Assembly: GCA_036267255.1 (NCBI GenBank)
Contig: DATAWK010000047.1
Coordinates: forward strand, 62,001-126,000
DNA length: 64,000 nt
Source: DATAWK01 sp036267255
Lineage (GTDB): Bacteria; Acidobacteriota; Terriglobia; Terriglobales; Acidobacteriaceae
Direction of reading: 5' to 3'
In this document: positions 52,157-61,557 of the stretch, piece by piece
How positions within the stretch are numbered: the stretch's first letter is position 1
Layout of the letters: every line of letters starts with the position of its first letter
Notes under the pieces: generated by a model
The model's input: the letters and a program-made list of their open reading frames with translations, nothing else
What the model was told of the DNA's origin: nothing
The model's database searches: none
Translations under genes and position numbers: made by a program

Positions 52157-53812
52157 ATGAGGCTCTGTCGACGCTCCCGCCTGTTCTTCTCTTGTGCATT
52201 GTTTCTCGCGCTGATTTCTTCCGGCGCTATCCTTGCACCGGCGCAATGCACGTCCAGCGCAACTCCCCAGCATCTTTTCTTTCACGTGACTCTTGGTCCC
52301 GGGTATACGCATCCGGTGTCCGGACGTCTGCTGGTGTTTGCCAAGCCGGGCGACAAACTGGAAGACGTCAACCTGAACGATTTCCATCCCGACCAGGTCT
52401 CCGTCGCGGCCAAGGAAATTTCTTTCTGGAATCCCGGACAATCGATCGATATTGATGCCGACGATATTGCTTTTCCCAAAGGGTTTTCCCATCTCAAGTC
52501 CGGCGATTACATTGTGCAGGCCGTGCTCGACGTCAACCACGACTACAACTATGGTGGCCGCACGCCGGGCGATCTCTTCAGCGCTCCCGTGGAATGGATG
52601 TCCGGTCAGGGCGGGGAACCCAAGCTGGTACTCAGCAATACCGTCAAGCCGAGCACGGCCGAACCCAAGCTGAAAGTATCTCCGGCGCTGCAGTCCGAAG
52701 CCGAAGCTGCAACCGAGCCCATTGATTTCCTCAGCTCCGATCTGACGAAATTCTGGGGCCGTCCTATCCACATGCGCGCCTGGGTGGTACTGCCGCCGCA
52801 CTACAAATCGCACCGCAAGGATCGTTATCCCACCGTGTACTGGACGCATGGATTCGGCGGCAACCTGCGATACGCGCACTTCTTCGGTGAAATGATCTAT
52901 CAGCGCATGGCCGAAGAGAAAATGCCGCCCATGATCTGGGTCATGCTCGATGAGTCAAGTCCGACCGGTACCCACGAGTTCGCCGATTCGGTCAACAACG
53001 GTCCGTGGGGCGCTGCACTCACAACGGAACTCATCCCGCACCTGGAGCATATCTATCGCATGGATGCCCGCTCCTCCGGGCGCTTTCTGCAGGGACACTC
53101 CTCCGGCGGTTGGGCGTCGCTATGGCTGCAGGTAACCTATCCGAAGATTTTTGGTGGAACCTGGTCCACCTCACCCGACCCCAGTGATTTCCATGATTTC
53201 ACCGGCGTGGATCTCTATGCCCCGCACGCCAATGTCTACCACCGTACCGATGGAACTCCATATCCATTGATCCGCGATCATGGAAAGGTGCTGGCAACCT
53301 TCGAGCAATTCGCGAAACAGGAGCAGGTGATTGGACCCTACGGCGGCCAGATTGCCTCGTTCGAATGGGTCTTTTCTCCGCGTGGCCCCGGAGGCCGTCC
53401 GGAGCAGATGTTCAATCGCGGCAATGGCGATGTGGACCCGAAGGTCGTCGCGTATTGGCGCGAACATTACGACATCGCCTATCGCGTGCAGCAGAACTGG
53501 TCGAAACTGGAGCCGGATTTGCGCGGCAAAATCCACATATTCGTTGGCACCGCGGACACGTTCTATCTGGACGGCGCAGCCCACAAGCTGGACGCCGTGC
53601 TGACCGGCTTGAACGCGGACGCGCACATCACGTTCATTCCCGACCGGACGCATTTCGATCTGTACCGTGTTGGCGACGACCGCCTTGGATTGTTCGATCA
53701 GATTGCCACGGAGATGTATGCCGTGGCGCGGCCTCATGTGCATTGGACTCCGGCTGCAGCCGGGGCGCATGAAAAAACTCCGGCTACGCCCAAAACTCCG
53801 CCAACTCCCTAG
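52157..53812 (+). CDS. Secreted putative esterase (Fes/esterase-D-like alpha/beta hydrolase)
   Basis: Exported hydrolase of about 551 residues. The ATG at 52157 gives a clean signal peptide (LCRRSRLFFSCALFLALISSGA); a start at 52127 adds ten residues before it. A beta-rich N-terminal region (about 40-200) precedes an esterase-D domain with YPTVYWTHGFGGN, the nucleophile in LQGHSSGGWASLWLQ, and a C-terminal catalytic His in PDRTHFDLYRVG. The closest groups are feruloyl- or siderophore-type esterases and the antigen-85 fold. The C-terminus is a Pro/Thr-rich tail. It acts on an extracytoplasmic ester, and the substrate is unknown. Confidence 0.83.
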   Translation: MRLCRRSRLFFSCALFLALISSGAILAPAQCTSSATPQHLFFHVTLGPGYTHPVSGRLLVFAKPGDKLEDVNLNDFHPDQVSVAAKEISFWNPGQSIDIDADDIAFPKGFSHLKSGDYIVQAVLDVNHDYNYGGRTPGDLFSAPVEWMSGQGGEPKLVLSNTVKPSTAEPKLKVSPALQSEAEAATEPIDFLSSDLTKFWGRPIHMRAWVVLPPHYKSHRKDRYPTVYWTHGFGGNLRYAHFFGEMIYQRMAEEKMPPMIWVMLDESSPTGTHEFADSVNNGPWGAALTTELIPHLEHIYRMDARSSGRFLQGHSSGGWASLWLQVTYPKIFGGTWSTSPDPSDFHDFTGVDLYAPHANVYHRTDGTPYPLIRDHGKVLATFEQFAKQEQVIGPYGGQIASFEWVFSPRGPGGRPEQMFNRGNGDVDPKVVAYWREHYDIAYRVQQNWSKLEPDLRGKIHIFVGTADTFYLDGAAHKLDAVLTGLNADAHITFIPDRTHFDLYRVGDDRLGLFDQIATEMYAVARPHVHWTPAAAGAHEKTPATPKTPPTP

Positions 53813-53907
53813 GGGCGACAGGAACCATTTCCGGCAACAGAATGTGCACTTCGGCTACCGGCGGCTGCGGTTGTTCCCATGGCCGTCGCAAGGCGTTGTA
53901 TTAAAAG

Positions 53908-54996
53908 ATGATAGCCGGCCATTTTCCGCAACCAGATTTTCTCAGGGAACGGTATACTGGAAGGGTGACGAATCAGCCGGGAACCTATGCATCGGATGCC
54001 TCCAGCAACAGCGGAGTCCAGGAAAACAAGCGGCGCGTTTTGCTGCTCAAGCCGCGCGGCTTTTGCGCCGGTGTAGTGCGTGCCATCGACGTGGTAAAAA
54101 TCGCGCTGGAAACCTTCGGCGCGCCCATCTACGTCCGCAAAGAAATCGTCCACAACCGCTTTGTGGTCAATGAATTGGCGGATAAGGGCGCCATCTTTGT
54201 CAACGATATCGACGAAGTCCCCTCCGGCATGCGCGTCATCTATAGCGCCCACGGCGTTTCCCCGGCTGTCCGCGAACACAGCAAGCTGCGCGGATTGAAA
54301 GTCATTGACGCCACCTGTCCGCTGGTTACCAAAGTGCACGTTGAGGCCGTCAAGTTTGCCAAGCAGGGCTATTCGCTCATCCTGATTGGGCATCGCGACC
54401 ACGATGAGATTGAAGGCACGCTGGGCGAAGCGCCCGATGTCACGCAGGTTGTCTCGAACGTCGCTGAAGTCGCGGCGCTCGAAGTGCCGGACCCGAATCG
54501 CGTCGCGTATCTGACGCAGACCACGCTCAGCCTGGATGAGGCACGCGACATCATCCACGCACTCAAGGAAAAGTATCCGAACATTGTCGGCCCGCACTCG
54601 CAGGACATCTGCTACGCAACGGAGAACCGGCAGGTCGCAGTGAAAAATGTTGCGCATCAGGCCGATCTGGTGCTGGTCGTTGGCTCCAACAACAGCTCCA
54701 ACTCCAACCGCTTGGTGGAGGTGTCTCGCAACCTGGATACCCGCGCCTATCTGATCGACAACTCCGACGCCATCAAGCCGGAGTGGCTGGAGAATGTGCA
54801 GACCGTGGCGATTACCGCCGGTGCGTCTGCGCCGGAGATCCTCGTGCAGGACGTGATCCGCTATCTCAGCAATCACGGCTTTGGCACCGTGGAAGAAGTG
54901 GAAGTGATGCCGGAAAATGTACGGTTCGGCCTGCCACCGGAGATTGTGCAGGCAATTACGGCTGCACCGGCGCAGCCGGTTCCGGTTACGCAATAG
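53908..54996 (+). CDS. ispH: 4-hydroxy-3-methylbut-2-enyl diphosphate reductase
   Basis: Iron-sulfur enzyme of the non-mevalonate pathway, making IPP and DMAPP. The length from the first ATG is 362 residues. Conserved cysteines are Cys53 (RGFCAGV), Cys137 (DATCPLV) and Cys235 (SQDICYATENRQ). The proton-relay motif HGVSPAV and TQTTLS are present. A GTG at 53965 may be the true start: a TATACT (53953-53958) sits seven bases before it, which would give a leaderless transcript and remove 19 unconserved residues. It precedes shc by 53 bp and heads the hopanoid operon, supplying C5 units for squalene. Confidence 0.94.
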   Translation: MIAGHFPQPDFLRERYTGRVTNQPGTYASDASSNSGVQENKRRVLLLKPRGFCAGVVRAIDVVKIALETFGAPIYVRKEIVHNRFVVNELADKGAIFVNDIDEVPSGMRVIYSAHGVSPAVREHSKLRGLKVIDATCPLVTKVHVEAVKFAKQGYSLILIGHRDHDEIEGTLGEAPDVTQVVSNVAEVAALEVPDPNRVAYLTQTTLSLDEARDIIHALKEKYPNIVGPHSQDICYATENRQVAVKNVAHQADLVLVVGSNNSSNSNRLVEVSRNLDTRAYLIDNSDAIKPEWLENVQTVAITAGASAPEILVQDVIRYLSNHGFGTVEEVEVMPENVRFGLPPEIVQAITAAPAQPVPVTQ

Positions 54997-55049
54997 TAGT
55001 TTCTGGTACGCGGAACGCTAGAAATCCCAGGAGAGTTTCGGGTCAGAAC

Positions 55050-57059
55050 ATGAACCTTCCCCAGCAAGGCAACCAGTCCGCAACTGTAAAGTATGGCAGG
55101 CTGGACGCCAGTCTCGATCAAGTCGAGCAGTCCATCGCGGACTCCCGCGACTTCATCTTTTCGCTCCAGCATCCCGACGGGTACTGGTGTGGAGAACTGG
55201 AGGCCGACGCCACTCTCGAATCCGACTACATCATGATGCATACGCTGCTCGGCACCGGCGATGAAGGCCGGTTGCAGCGCGCTCTCGAAGAGATTCGGCG
55301 TCATCAGTGCGCGGATGGCGGTTGGAGTATTTATCCCGATGGACCCTCCAACATCAGCGTCACAGTCAAGGCCTATTTTGCGTTCAAGCTGATGCAGTGG
55401 CCGTCCGACCACCCCGTGCTGGTAAAAGCGCGGGAATGGATTCTGGCGCATGGCGGTGTAACGCAGGTCAACACCTACACCAAGCTCTATCTGTGTTTTT
55501 TCGGTCAGTATGATTACAACGCCGTCCCGGCCATTCCGCCGGAGATCGTCCTGTTTCCCAACTGGTTCTACTTCAACCTGTATGAAATCTCTTCCTGGTC
55601 GCGCGCCATCCTGGTGCCGCTTTCCATCGCCTACGCAAAAAAACCGTTCAAGAAAATTCAGCCGGAGCAGGGCATCGACGAATTGTTTCTCGGCGGTCGC
55701 GAGCATGCGGATCTGCACCTGCGCTGGGACACAAATATTTTCAGCTGGCGCAATTTTTTTCTGCTGACGGATCGCATGACGCATTGGTTTGAACGCATCC
55801 ATGTGCGCCCGCTGCGTGCCATTGCTCTTAAAAAAGCGGAGCGCTGGATGCTGGAGCGCTTTGAAAAGTCCGATGGCCTCGGCGCCATTTATCCGGGAAT
55901 GTTGAACTCCACCATTGCCCTGCGCTGCCTCGGCTATTCGCTCGATGACCCGCAGGTCATCCGCTCCATGGACGAATTTGAAAAGCTTGTTATTGAGGAT
56001 CCGGAAATTCCCGGTCAAAGCCCCGCAACCTTTCGCATGCAGCCGTGCATGTCGCCCGTGTGGGATACGGCCTACGCCCTCTTCGCGCTGGGTGAGGCCG
56101 GTGTCTCCAGGGATGATCCGCGCCTGCTCAAGGCTGCCGATTGGATGCTGGCGAAAGAGGTCCGTCATAAAGGCGACTGGGCGGTCAAGGTTCCCAACGT
56201 CGAGCCCGGCGGCTGGTATTTCGAGTTCAACAATGAGTTCTATCCGGACGTGGACGACTCCGGCCAGGTGTTGCTGGCGCTCAATAAAATCGACAATCCG
56301 CGCGAGCGCTATCAGTACGATGTCTCGCAGCGCGCCATTCAGTGGATCTTCGCCATGCAGTGCAGGAACGGCGGCTGGGCCAGCTTCGACAAAGACAACA
56401 CCAAGATGATCTTCCAGTACATCCCGTTTGCCGATCACAACGCCATGCTCGATCCGCCGACCGTGGACATTACCGGGCGCATCCTGGAGATGTTGGCTTC
56501 CTACGGCTACACCCGCAAGGATTCCCGCGTCGAGCGCGCCATCCAGTTCGTCTTCAAGCAGCAGGAGCCGGATGGCAGCTGGTTCGGGCGCTGGGGCGTC
56601 AATTATCTGTATGGCACGTTTTTAGTTCTGCGTGGTCTGGAAGCGATGGGTGTCTGGAACCATGAGCCGCAGATTCAACAGGCTGCGGAATGGATTCGCA
56701 GCGTTCAGAATGCCGATGGCGGCTGGGGTGAAAACTGCGCCAGTTATGACGATTCCGTGCAGCGCGGCGTCGGTGCCACCACGCCATCGCAGACCGCATG
56801 GGCGATCCTCGGCCTGCTGGCTGCGGGAGACACGCGGAGCGACTCCGTGGCCAAAGGCATTCGCTGGCTCTTGCAGCATCAAAATCCCGATGGTTCCTGG
56901 GACGAGACAGATTACACTGGAACTGGTTTCCCGCGAGTTTTTTATCTTGCATACCACATGTATCGCAACTACTTCCCGTTGTTGGCATTGAGCACATACA
57001 AGCGGGTGATGCAACAGGAAGCGACTGCGCCCAATGCTGCGTCGCCGCGGGCGTATTAA
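55050..57059 (+). CDS. shc: Squalene-hopene cyclase
   Basis: Terpene cyclase of 669 residues from the ATG at 55050; the frame continues upstream into ispH but without family similarity. The acid motif DVDD (400-403, DxDD) protonates squalene. Several QW repeats are visible (for example QCADGGWSIYPDG, QCRNGGWASFDKDN, QEPDGSWFGRWGVNYLYGT, QNADGGWGENCASYDD, QNPDGSWDET). It is a monotopic membrane enzyme that converts squalene to hopene and diplopterol. Ser follows the DVDD motif where many enzymes have Thr. A Shine-Dalgarno-like AGGAGAG is 18 bases upstream, which is distant. hpnH follows after 33 bp. Confidence 0.96.
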   Translation: MNLPQQGNQSATVKYGRLDASLDQVEQSIADSRDFIFSLQHPDGYWCGELEADATLESDYIMMHTLLGTGDEGRLQRALEEIRRHQCADGGWSIYPDGPSNISVTVKAYFAFKLMQWPSDHPVLVKAREWILAHGGVTQVNTYTKLYLCFFGQYDYNAVPAIPPEIVLFPNWFYFNLYEISSWSRAILVPLSIAYAKKPFKKIQPEQGIDELFLGGREHADLHLRWDTNIFSWRNFFLLTDRMTHWFERIHVRPLRAIALKKAERWMLERFEKSDGLGAIYPGMLNSTIALRCLGYSLDDPQVIRSMDEFEKLVIEDPEIPGQSPATFRMQPCMSPVWDTAYALFALGEAGVSRDDPRLLKAADWMLAKEVRHKGDWAVKVPNVEPGGWYFEFNNEFYPDVDDSGQVLLALNKIDNPRERYQYDVSQRAIQWIFAMQCRNGGWASFDKDNTKMIFQYIPFADHNAMLDPPTVDITGRILEMLASYGYTRKDSRVERAIQFVFKQQEPDGSWFGRWGVNYLYGTFLVLRGLEAMGVWNHEPQIQQAAEWIRSVQNADGGWGENCASYDDSVQRGVGATTPSQTAWAILGLLAAGDTRSDSVAKGIRWLLQHQNPDGSWDETDYTGTGFPRVFYLAYHMYRNYFPLLALSTYKRVMQQEATAPNAASPRAY

Positions 57060-57092
57060 GAAGTACAACGAGAAACTGGAGAGACCAAGATT

Positions 57093-58220
57093 ATGGCCGT
57101 GCCGATCTCACAAATGTGGACCGTAGCGACATACGTGCTCAAGCAGCGCTGGAACGGGCGCAAGCAGTATCCGCTGGTGCTGATGTTGGAGCCGTTGTTT
57201 CGCTGCAACCTCGCCTGTGCCGGCTGTGGAAAGATCCAATATCCCGCGCACATTCTCAAGAAGCAGTTGACGCCGGAAGAATGCTTCCGCGCAGTGGAGG
57301 AGTGCGGCGCGCCCATGGTTTCCATCCCCGGTGGCGAGCCTTTGCTGCATCCGCAGATTGCCGAGATTGTCGAAGGCCTGGTGGCTCGCAAAAAATATAT
57401 CTATCTCTGCACCAATGCGCTCCTGCTTAAGGAGAAGATTGATCAGTTCAAGCCGAGCAAATATCTCACCTTCTCCGTCCATCTGGACGGCCAGCGTGAG
57501 CATCATGATTTTTCCGTCTGCCGCGAAGGCGGTTACGACATCGCTGTGGAAGGCATTCAGGAAGCCGTCAAGCGCGGATTTCGCGTAACCACCAACACCA
57601 CCCTCTTTGACGGCGCCGATCCGAACAGCGTGCGCGCGTTCTTTGATGAAGTCATGTCCATGGGCGTCGAAGGCATCGTCCTGTCGCCCGGTTACACCTA
57701 CGACAAGGCTCCCGATCAGAAGCACTTCATGGGGCGTGCCCGTTCGCGCCGCCTCTTTCGCGCCATCCTGTCCAATCGCAGCAAGCATTGGAAGTTCAAT
57801 ATGTCTCCGCTGTTCCTTGAATTTCTCATGGGCAAGCGCGACTACCAGTGCACCCCGTGGGGTTCGCCTGCCTTCAACGTATTTGGATGGCAGAAGCCCT
57901 GCTATCTTCTGCAGGACGGCTACGCCGACACCTTTGAAGAACTGCTCCAGACCACCGAGTGGTCGAACTACGGTACCGAATCCGGCAATCCAAAATGCGC
58001 CAACTGCATGGTCAGTTGCGGATATGAACCCTCCACGGTAGACGCCGGTTTTGGTTCCTTGAGCGGTCTTCTGGCCATGGCGAAGGCGACCCTCTTCAAT
58101 CGTTATGAAGATAAGGGAGCGCTCGACCTGCTCAATCAACCGGTAAAGCCCGTGCACGCGCAAAATCCGCTGGTGCAGATTGGTGTCGGGGCTGCGGAGT
58201 TAGAGGAGACGCGCGCGTGA
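57093..58220 (+). CDS. hpnH: Hopanoid biosynthesis radical SAM protein HpnH (adenosylhopane synthase)
   Basis: Radical S-adenosylmethionine enzyme of 375 residues. The cluster motif is CNLACAGC (Cys38, Cys42, Cys45), the HpnH form of CxxxCxxC. MVSIPGGEPLLHPQI, VHLDGQREHHDF and the C-terminal SPWF-like CTPWGSPAFNVFGWQKPCYLLQDG region are typical. HpnH joins the adenosyl radical to diploptene to give adenosylhopane, the first step of side-chain building. It overlaps the following small gene by 4 bp (GTGA), so the two are translationally coupled. It is upstream of hpnA and hpnG, which act on the added nucleoside. Confidence 0.96.
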   Translation: MAVPISQMWTVATYVLKQRWNGRKQYPLVLMLEPLFRCNLACAGCGKIQYPAHILKKQLTPEECFRAVEECGAPMVSIPGGEPLLHPQIAEIVEGLVARKKYIYLCTNALLLKEKIDQFKPSKYLTFSVHLDGQREHHDFSVCREGGYDIAVEGIQEAVKRGFRVTTNTTLFDGADPNSVRAFFDEVMSMGVEGIVLSPGYTYDKAPDQKHFMGRARSRRLFRAILSNRSKHWKFNMSPLFLEFLMGKRDYQCTPWGSPAFNVFGWQKPCYLLQDGYADTFEELLQTTEWSNYGTESGNPKCANCMVSCGYEPSTVDAGFGSLSGLLAMAKATLFNRYEDKGALDLLNQPVKPVHAQNPLVQIGVGAAELEETRA

Positions 58221-58639
58221 GTCACGGCATAGAAGAGCAGCAACCGATCGATGCGCAGGAAGTTGCGCCGGGCTTTGAGCATCGCCAGTTGGAAGGCTCC
58301 GTGCCGGCCTTTGCCAGCGAAGAGGACGTGCGTTTGGCGCTCGAAAATGCATTCGATTTTCGCGGCGACGTAACCATCACCCTCAAAGCTGGCAGCAAAA
58401 TCGAAGGCTACGTCTTCGATCGCCGCAATGGGCCGACCATTCATCAATCCAGCGTGCGCATCATCCCCAGGGATTCCAACGAAAAGCTCGTTGTGCCCTA
58501 TACGGAGATCGCTGCTCTTGCCTTCACGGGTCGCGATACCGCTGCCGGTAAAAGCTGGGAAGCGTGGCTCCGCAGGTATTGGGAAAAGAAATCTGCCGGC
58601 GAGAAAAACATCGGCATTGAGGCCGAGTCGCTCGACTAG
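58217..58639 (+). CDS. Uncharacterised small protein of the hopanoid operon
   Basis: Protein of 140 residues with GTG start overlapping the hpnH stop by 4 bp. It is soluble, acidic, and has no signal or membrane segment. A central beta-rich region (about 50-110) reads DVTITLKAGSKIEGYVFDRRNG, then VRIIPRDSNEKLVVPYTEIAALAF. The pattern resembles a small Sm/LSm-like barrel, but this is a visual impression. I do not recognise a named family. Its location between hpnH and hpnA and the overlap argue for a role in hopanoid side-chain synthesis or its regulation. Confidence 0.85.
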   Translation: MSHGIEEQQPIDAQEVAPGFEHRQLEGSVPAFASEEDVRLALENAFDFRGDVTITLKAGSKIEGYVFDRRNGPTIHQSSVRIIPRDSNEKLVVPYTEIAALAFTGRDTAAGKSWEAWLRRYWEKKSAGEKNIGIEAESLD

Positions 58640-58709
58640 ACCGGTCACGGCCTTTCCTTAAAAAACAGGAGAACCGGCCTAACAGCAATCGTCATCCGCA
58701 CGGACGTCT

Positions 58710-59705
58710 ATGCGAATCTTTCTGACAGGTGCCACCGGGTTTGTCGGTACGCATGTGGCACGCACACTCAGTGCCAACGGTGCACAGCTTCGTTTACTGG
58801 TTCGCAAAACCAGCCGCGTCGATCATCTGGCGCCGTTGCATGCGGAAATGATTGTCGGCGATCTGCGCCAGCCATCCTCTCTGCAATCCGCTATGGCAGA
58901 CTGCGACGCTCTCGTCCACGTAGCCGCCGATTATCGTCTGTGGGTTCGCGATCCGGATGAAATGTACGCCGCCAACGTCGCCGGCACGCGAGAATTACTG
59001 CAGATCGCGCGGCAGGCTGGCATTCGCCGCATTGTTTACACTTCAAGCGTCGCCACCATGGGCTTTCGCACAGACGGCACTATCGTCGATGAAGACACTC
59101 CCGTTTCTCTCGCAGATATGGTGGGTCACTACAAGCGCTCCAAATTTCTTGCCGAGCAGGAAGCGATCGCTGCTGCCCACAGTGGCCAGCCGGTAATCAT
59201 TCTCAACCCCACCACGCCGATTGGTTCCGACGACGCCCGGCCCACTCCGACCGGGCGCATCGTCGTGGATTTTCTAAATCGCAAGTTTCCCGCCTATGTG
59301 GATACAGGCCTGAACCTTGTCGATGTCAACGCTGTCGCTGAAGCGCACGCCGCCGCGCTCGAACACGGCAGACCCGGCGAACGCTACATTCTCGGTGGAG
59401 AAAATCTCACGCTCAAACAGATTCTCGATCGCATGGCCGCCATCACCGGCCTGCCTTCGCCCACCATGCAGGTGCCGCACTCGGTTGCCATGACCTTTGC
59501 CTTTTTCGATGAGTGGATCACCGGGCGCATGCTTGGCCGCGAACCTCGCGCCACCGTCGAGGCCGTACGCATGGGTAAGAAAAAAATGTTCGCCTCTTCC
59601 GCCAGGGCCGAGCGCGAGCTGGGATACAAAATTCTTCCTGTCGATGCCGCCTTACGCGCGGCCATCGACTGGTTCCGCGCCAATGGATACGCGCCCAACG
59701 CATGA
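58710..59705 (+). CDS. hpnA: Hopanoid-associated sugar epimerase HpnA
   Basis: Extended short-chain dehydrogenase/epimerase of 331 residues. The NAD-binding GATGFVG motif is at 7-13, and the catalytic pair is Tyr141 and Lys145 (HYKRSK) with Ser112/113 in YTSSVATMG. These match HpnA, which is widespread in hopanoid clusters and assumed to act on the sugar-derived side chain. The exact reaction is not firmly established. It overlaps hpnG by 4 bp (ATGA). About 70 bp separate it from the preceding small gene, a gap holding no clear terminator. Confidence 0.92.
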   Translation: MRIFLTGATGFVGTHVARTLSANGAQLRLLVRKTSRVDHLAPLHAEMIVGDLRQPSSLQSAMADCDALVHVAADYRLWVRDPDEMYAANVAGTRELLQIARQAGIRRIVYTSSVATMGFRTDGTIVDEDTPVSLADMVGHYKRSKFLAEQEAIAAAHSGQPVIILNPTTPIGSDDARPTPTGRIVVDFLNRKFPAYVDTGLNLVDVNAVAEAHAAALEHGRPGERYILGGENLTLKQILDRMAAITGLPSPTMQVPHSVAMTFAFFDEWITGRMLGREPRATVEAVRMGKKKMFASSARAERELGYKILPVDAALRAAIDWFRANGYAPNA

Positions 59706-60418
59706 AACCCAGAATCGCCATCATCGCCGCATTGCCACGCGAGGTCGCCCCTTTGATTCAGGGCTGGCGCGACGAAAGCGATCCCGCGCGAAAAGTTTTT
59801 GTGCACATCAGCGAAACAGCGATTGTGGCCTATGCTGGAATGGGAGCGGCGCGTGCGGAGATGGCCGTGCGCCAGGCCTTGCAGCATGGCCCCATTTCCC
59901 ATCTTCTCTCCGTGGGTTGGGCCGGAGCCTTGAAGGCCGACTATGCCGTCGGCTCCATGCATCATCCAGCGCAGGTCATCGACGCGGCAACGAAGCAGAA
60001 GTTCGCAACCGTGGCCGGCAAAGGAACACTGGTCTCGGTAAAAAGGTTTGCCAATGCGCAGGAAAAGCAGGCGCTCGTTGCGGATTTTGATGCCGATTTC
60101 GTAGACATGGAAGCAGCAGCCGTGGCCCGCATCGCCGCCGAACAGGGAATTCCATTTGCTGCCGTCAAAGCAATCTCCGATGGAAGCGATGATGTGCTTC
60201 CGGATTTGCAATCGTTTTATACGGACGACGGATGGTTTCGCGAGAAGGCCTTTGCTCTGCATGTTGCGCTGCGCCCTGGAATGTGGTCCGCAGCGATGCA
60301 GTTAGGCCGCAATGCCTCTGCCTCCGCGCAGAACCTGTGTTATGAGTTGGACAGCATCCTTCGTGCCTACGAAGCTGGCGGAATCGAAGCTGGCGGAATC
60401 GATGACAGGAGTGAGTAA
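59702..60418 (+). CDS. hpnG: Hopanoid-associated nucleoside phosphorylase HpnG
   Basis: Purine-nucleoside-phosphorylase/MTA-SAH-nucleosidase-fold protein of 238 residues. Landmarks are AALPREVAPLIQGW, VAYAGMGAARAEMAVRQAL, HLLSVGWAGAL and VDMEAAAVARIAAEQGIPF, followed by KAISDGSDD. HpnG removes adenine from adenosylhopane to give phosphoribosyl-type hopane. The start lies in an ATGA overlap with hpnA. The C-terminus carries a recent-looking 15-bp tandem duplication (60371-60385 and 60386-60400) that repeats EAGGI. It is upstream of two dehydrogenases that probably act on its product. Confidence 0.92.
   Translation: MKPRIAIIAALPREVAPLIQGWRDESDPARKVFVHISETAIVAYAGMGAARAEMAVRQALQHGPISHLLSVGWAGALKADYAVGSMHHPAQVIDAATKQKFATVAGKGTLVSVKRFANAQEKQALVADFDADFVDMEAAAVARIAAEQGIPFAAVKAISDGSDDVLPDLQSFYTDDGWFREKAFALHVALRPGMWSAAMQLGRNASASAQNLCYELDSILRAYEAGGIEAGGIDDRSE
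60371..60400 (+). repeat. 15-bp tandem duplication in the hpnG 3' end
   Basis: GAAGCTGGCGGAATC occurs twice without a gap and keeps the frame, duplicating five residues in a region with no conserved role. Confidence 0.9.
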
Positions 60419-60422
60419 CGCA

Positions 60423-61538
60423 ATGGCAACAGCACTATCTCCCAGCCCCGGATCGCAACCCTTCGCCGTTCCCTCCACCATGCGCGCGGCCGTCTATCGC
60501 GGTATAAACGATGTTCGTGTGGAGACAGTCCCGGTCCCAAAAATCGGCGACGGGGAAGCGCTGGTGCGCATCGACACCTGCGGCATCTGCGGTACCGACC
60601 TGAAGAAAATTCACACCGGTTCGCACTCTGCCCCGCGCATCTTCGGTCATGAGATGGCCGGAACCATCGTTGCTCTCGGCTCTCGCGTTCAGGGTTGGAA
60701 CATCGGCGACCGCGTGATGGCCTTCCATCACATCCCTTGCGGAGATTGCTATTACTGCCGCAAGAAGACCTTCGCTCAATGCGAAGTGTACAAGCGTGTC
60801 GGCTGCACCGCAGGTTTTGAGCCTGCCGGCGGCGGCTTTGCCGAATACATCCGCGTGATGGACTGGATCGTCGCGCGCGGCATGATTCGCATTCCCGACG
60901 ATGTTCCGTTTGAGCAGGCGGCTTTCATTGAGCCGGTGAACACCTGCCTCAAGGCAGTTCAGAATCTAAATCTCGCGCCGGATGAAACCGTGCTGGTCAT
61001 CGGACAGGGGCCCATCGGAATCCTTCTCGCCTCGCTGGCGCAAAAGACAGGCGCAAAAATTCTCACCTCCGATCTATATCCATCGCGTCACACGACAGCC
61101 GCCGTTTTTGGCCTGCAGCATCCCATCGACGCTGGCAAAGAGGATGTCGTTGCGGTCACCAAGGCGCAATCGCAGGGCCGTGGCGCCGATGCCGTGATTC
61201 TCGCCGTTGCGGGAAATTCTCTGATTCGCACTGCGATGGATGCTGCGCGTCCCGGCGGACGCGTCCTCCTGTTTGCGCAGACCCAGCACGGTGAAGCCGT
61301 CATCGATCCGGCAGCGGTCTGCATGGATGAGAAGTCGCTGCTCGGTTCCTACAGCGCCTCGGTTGAAATTCAGGAGGAAGGCGCGCGCCAGGTACTGCAG
61401 GGATATCGCAATGGCTTCGATTTAACGAAGTTGATCTCGCATCGCTTCCCGTTGGAGCAGGCTGCCGAGGCCATCGAATTCGCTTCGCAACCCAAACCGG
61501 ACTCGATGAAGATTGTCATTCAACCCAACCCGGCCTAG
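60423..61538 (+). CDS. Zinc-dependent MDR dehydrogenase 1 of the hopanoid operon
   Basis: Medium-chain alcohol dehydrogenase of 371 residues. The catalytic zinc site is in CGICGTDL and GHEMAG, and structural-zinc-type cysteines are in CGDCYYCRKKTFAQC. The NAD(P) Rossmann motif is GQGPIG. I chose the ATG at 60423, with AGGAG about eleven bases upstream, 4 bp after the hpnG stop; ATG 60402 is also possible. It lies between hpnG and a second, different dehydrogenase. Reduction of a ribosyl-hopane aldehyde or oxidation of a polyol side chain is inferred from place only. It could equally be a sugar-alcohol dehydrogenase. Confidence 0.9.
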   Translation: MATALSPSPGSQPFAVPSTMRAAVYRGINDVRVETVPVPKIGDGEALVRIDTCGICGTDLKKIHTGSHSAPRIFGHEMAGTIVALGSRVQGWNIGDRVMAFHHIPCGDCYYCRKKTFAQCEVYKRVGCTAGFEPAGGGFAEYIRVMDWIVARGMIRIPDDVPFEQAAFIEPVNTCLKAVQNLNLAPDETVLVIGQGPIGILLASLAQKTGAKILTSDLYPSRHTTAAVFGLQHPIDAGKEDVVAVTKAQSQGRGADAVILAVAGNSLIRTAMDAARPGGRVLLFAQTQHGEAVIDPAAVCMDEKSLLGSYSASVEIQEEGARQVLQGYRNGFDLTKLISHRFPLEQAAEAIEFASQPKPDSMKIVIQPNPA

Positions 61539-61557
61539 CTCTGCGAAAATAGAGACA

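Noticed and set aside
54783..55049. Extension of the squalene-hopene cyclase frame into ispH
   Set aside because: These 89 codons overlap ispH and show no cyclase similarity; the conserved protein begins at 55050.
58640..58690. Possible shared repeat between 58667-58681 and the hairpin at 37597-37660
   Set aside because: Only about 12 bases match, a length expected many times by chance in 64 kb.
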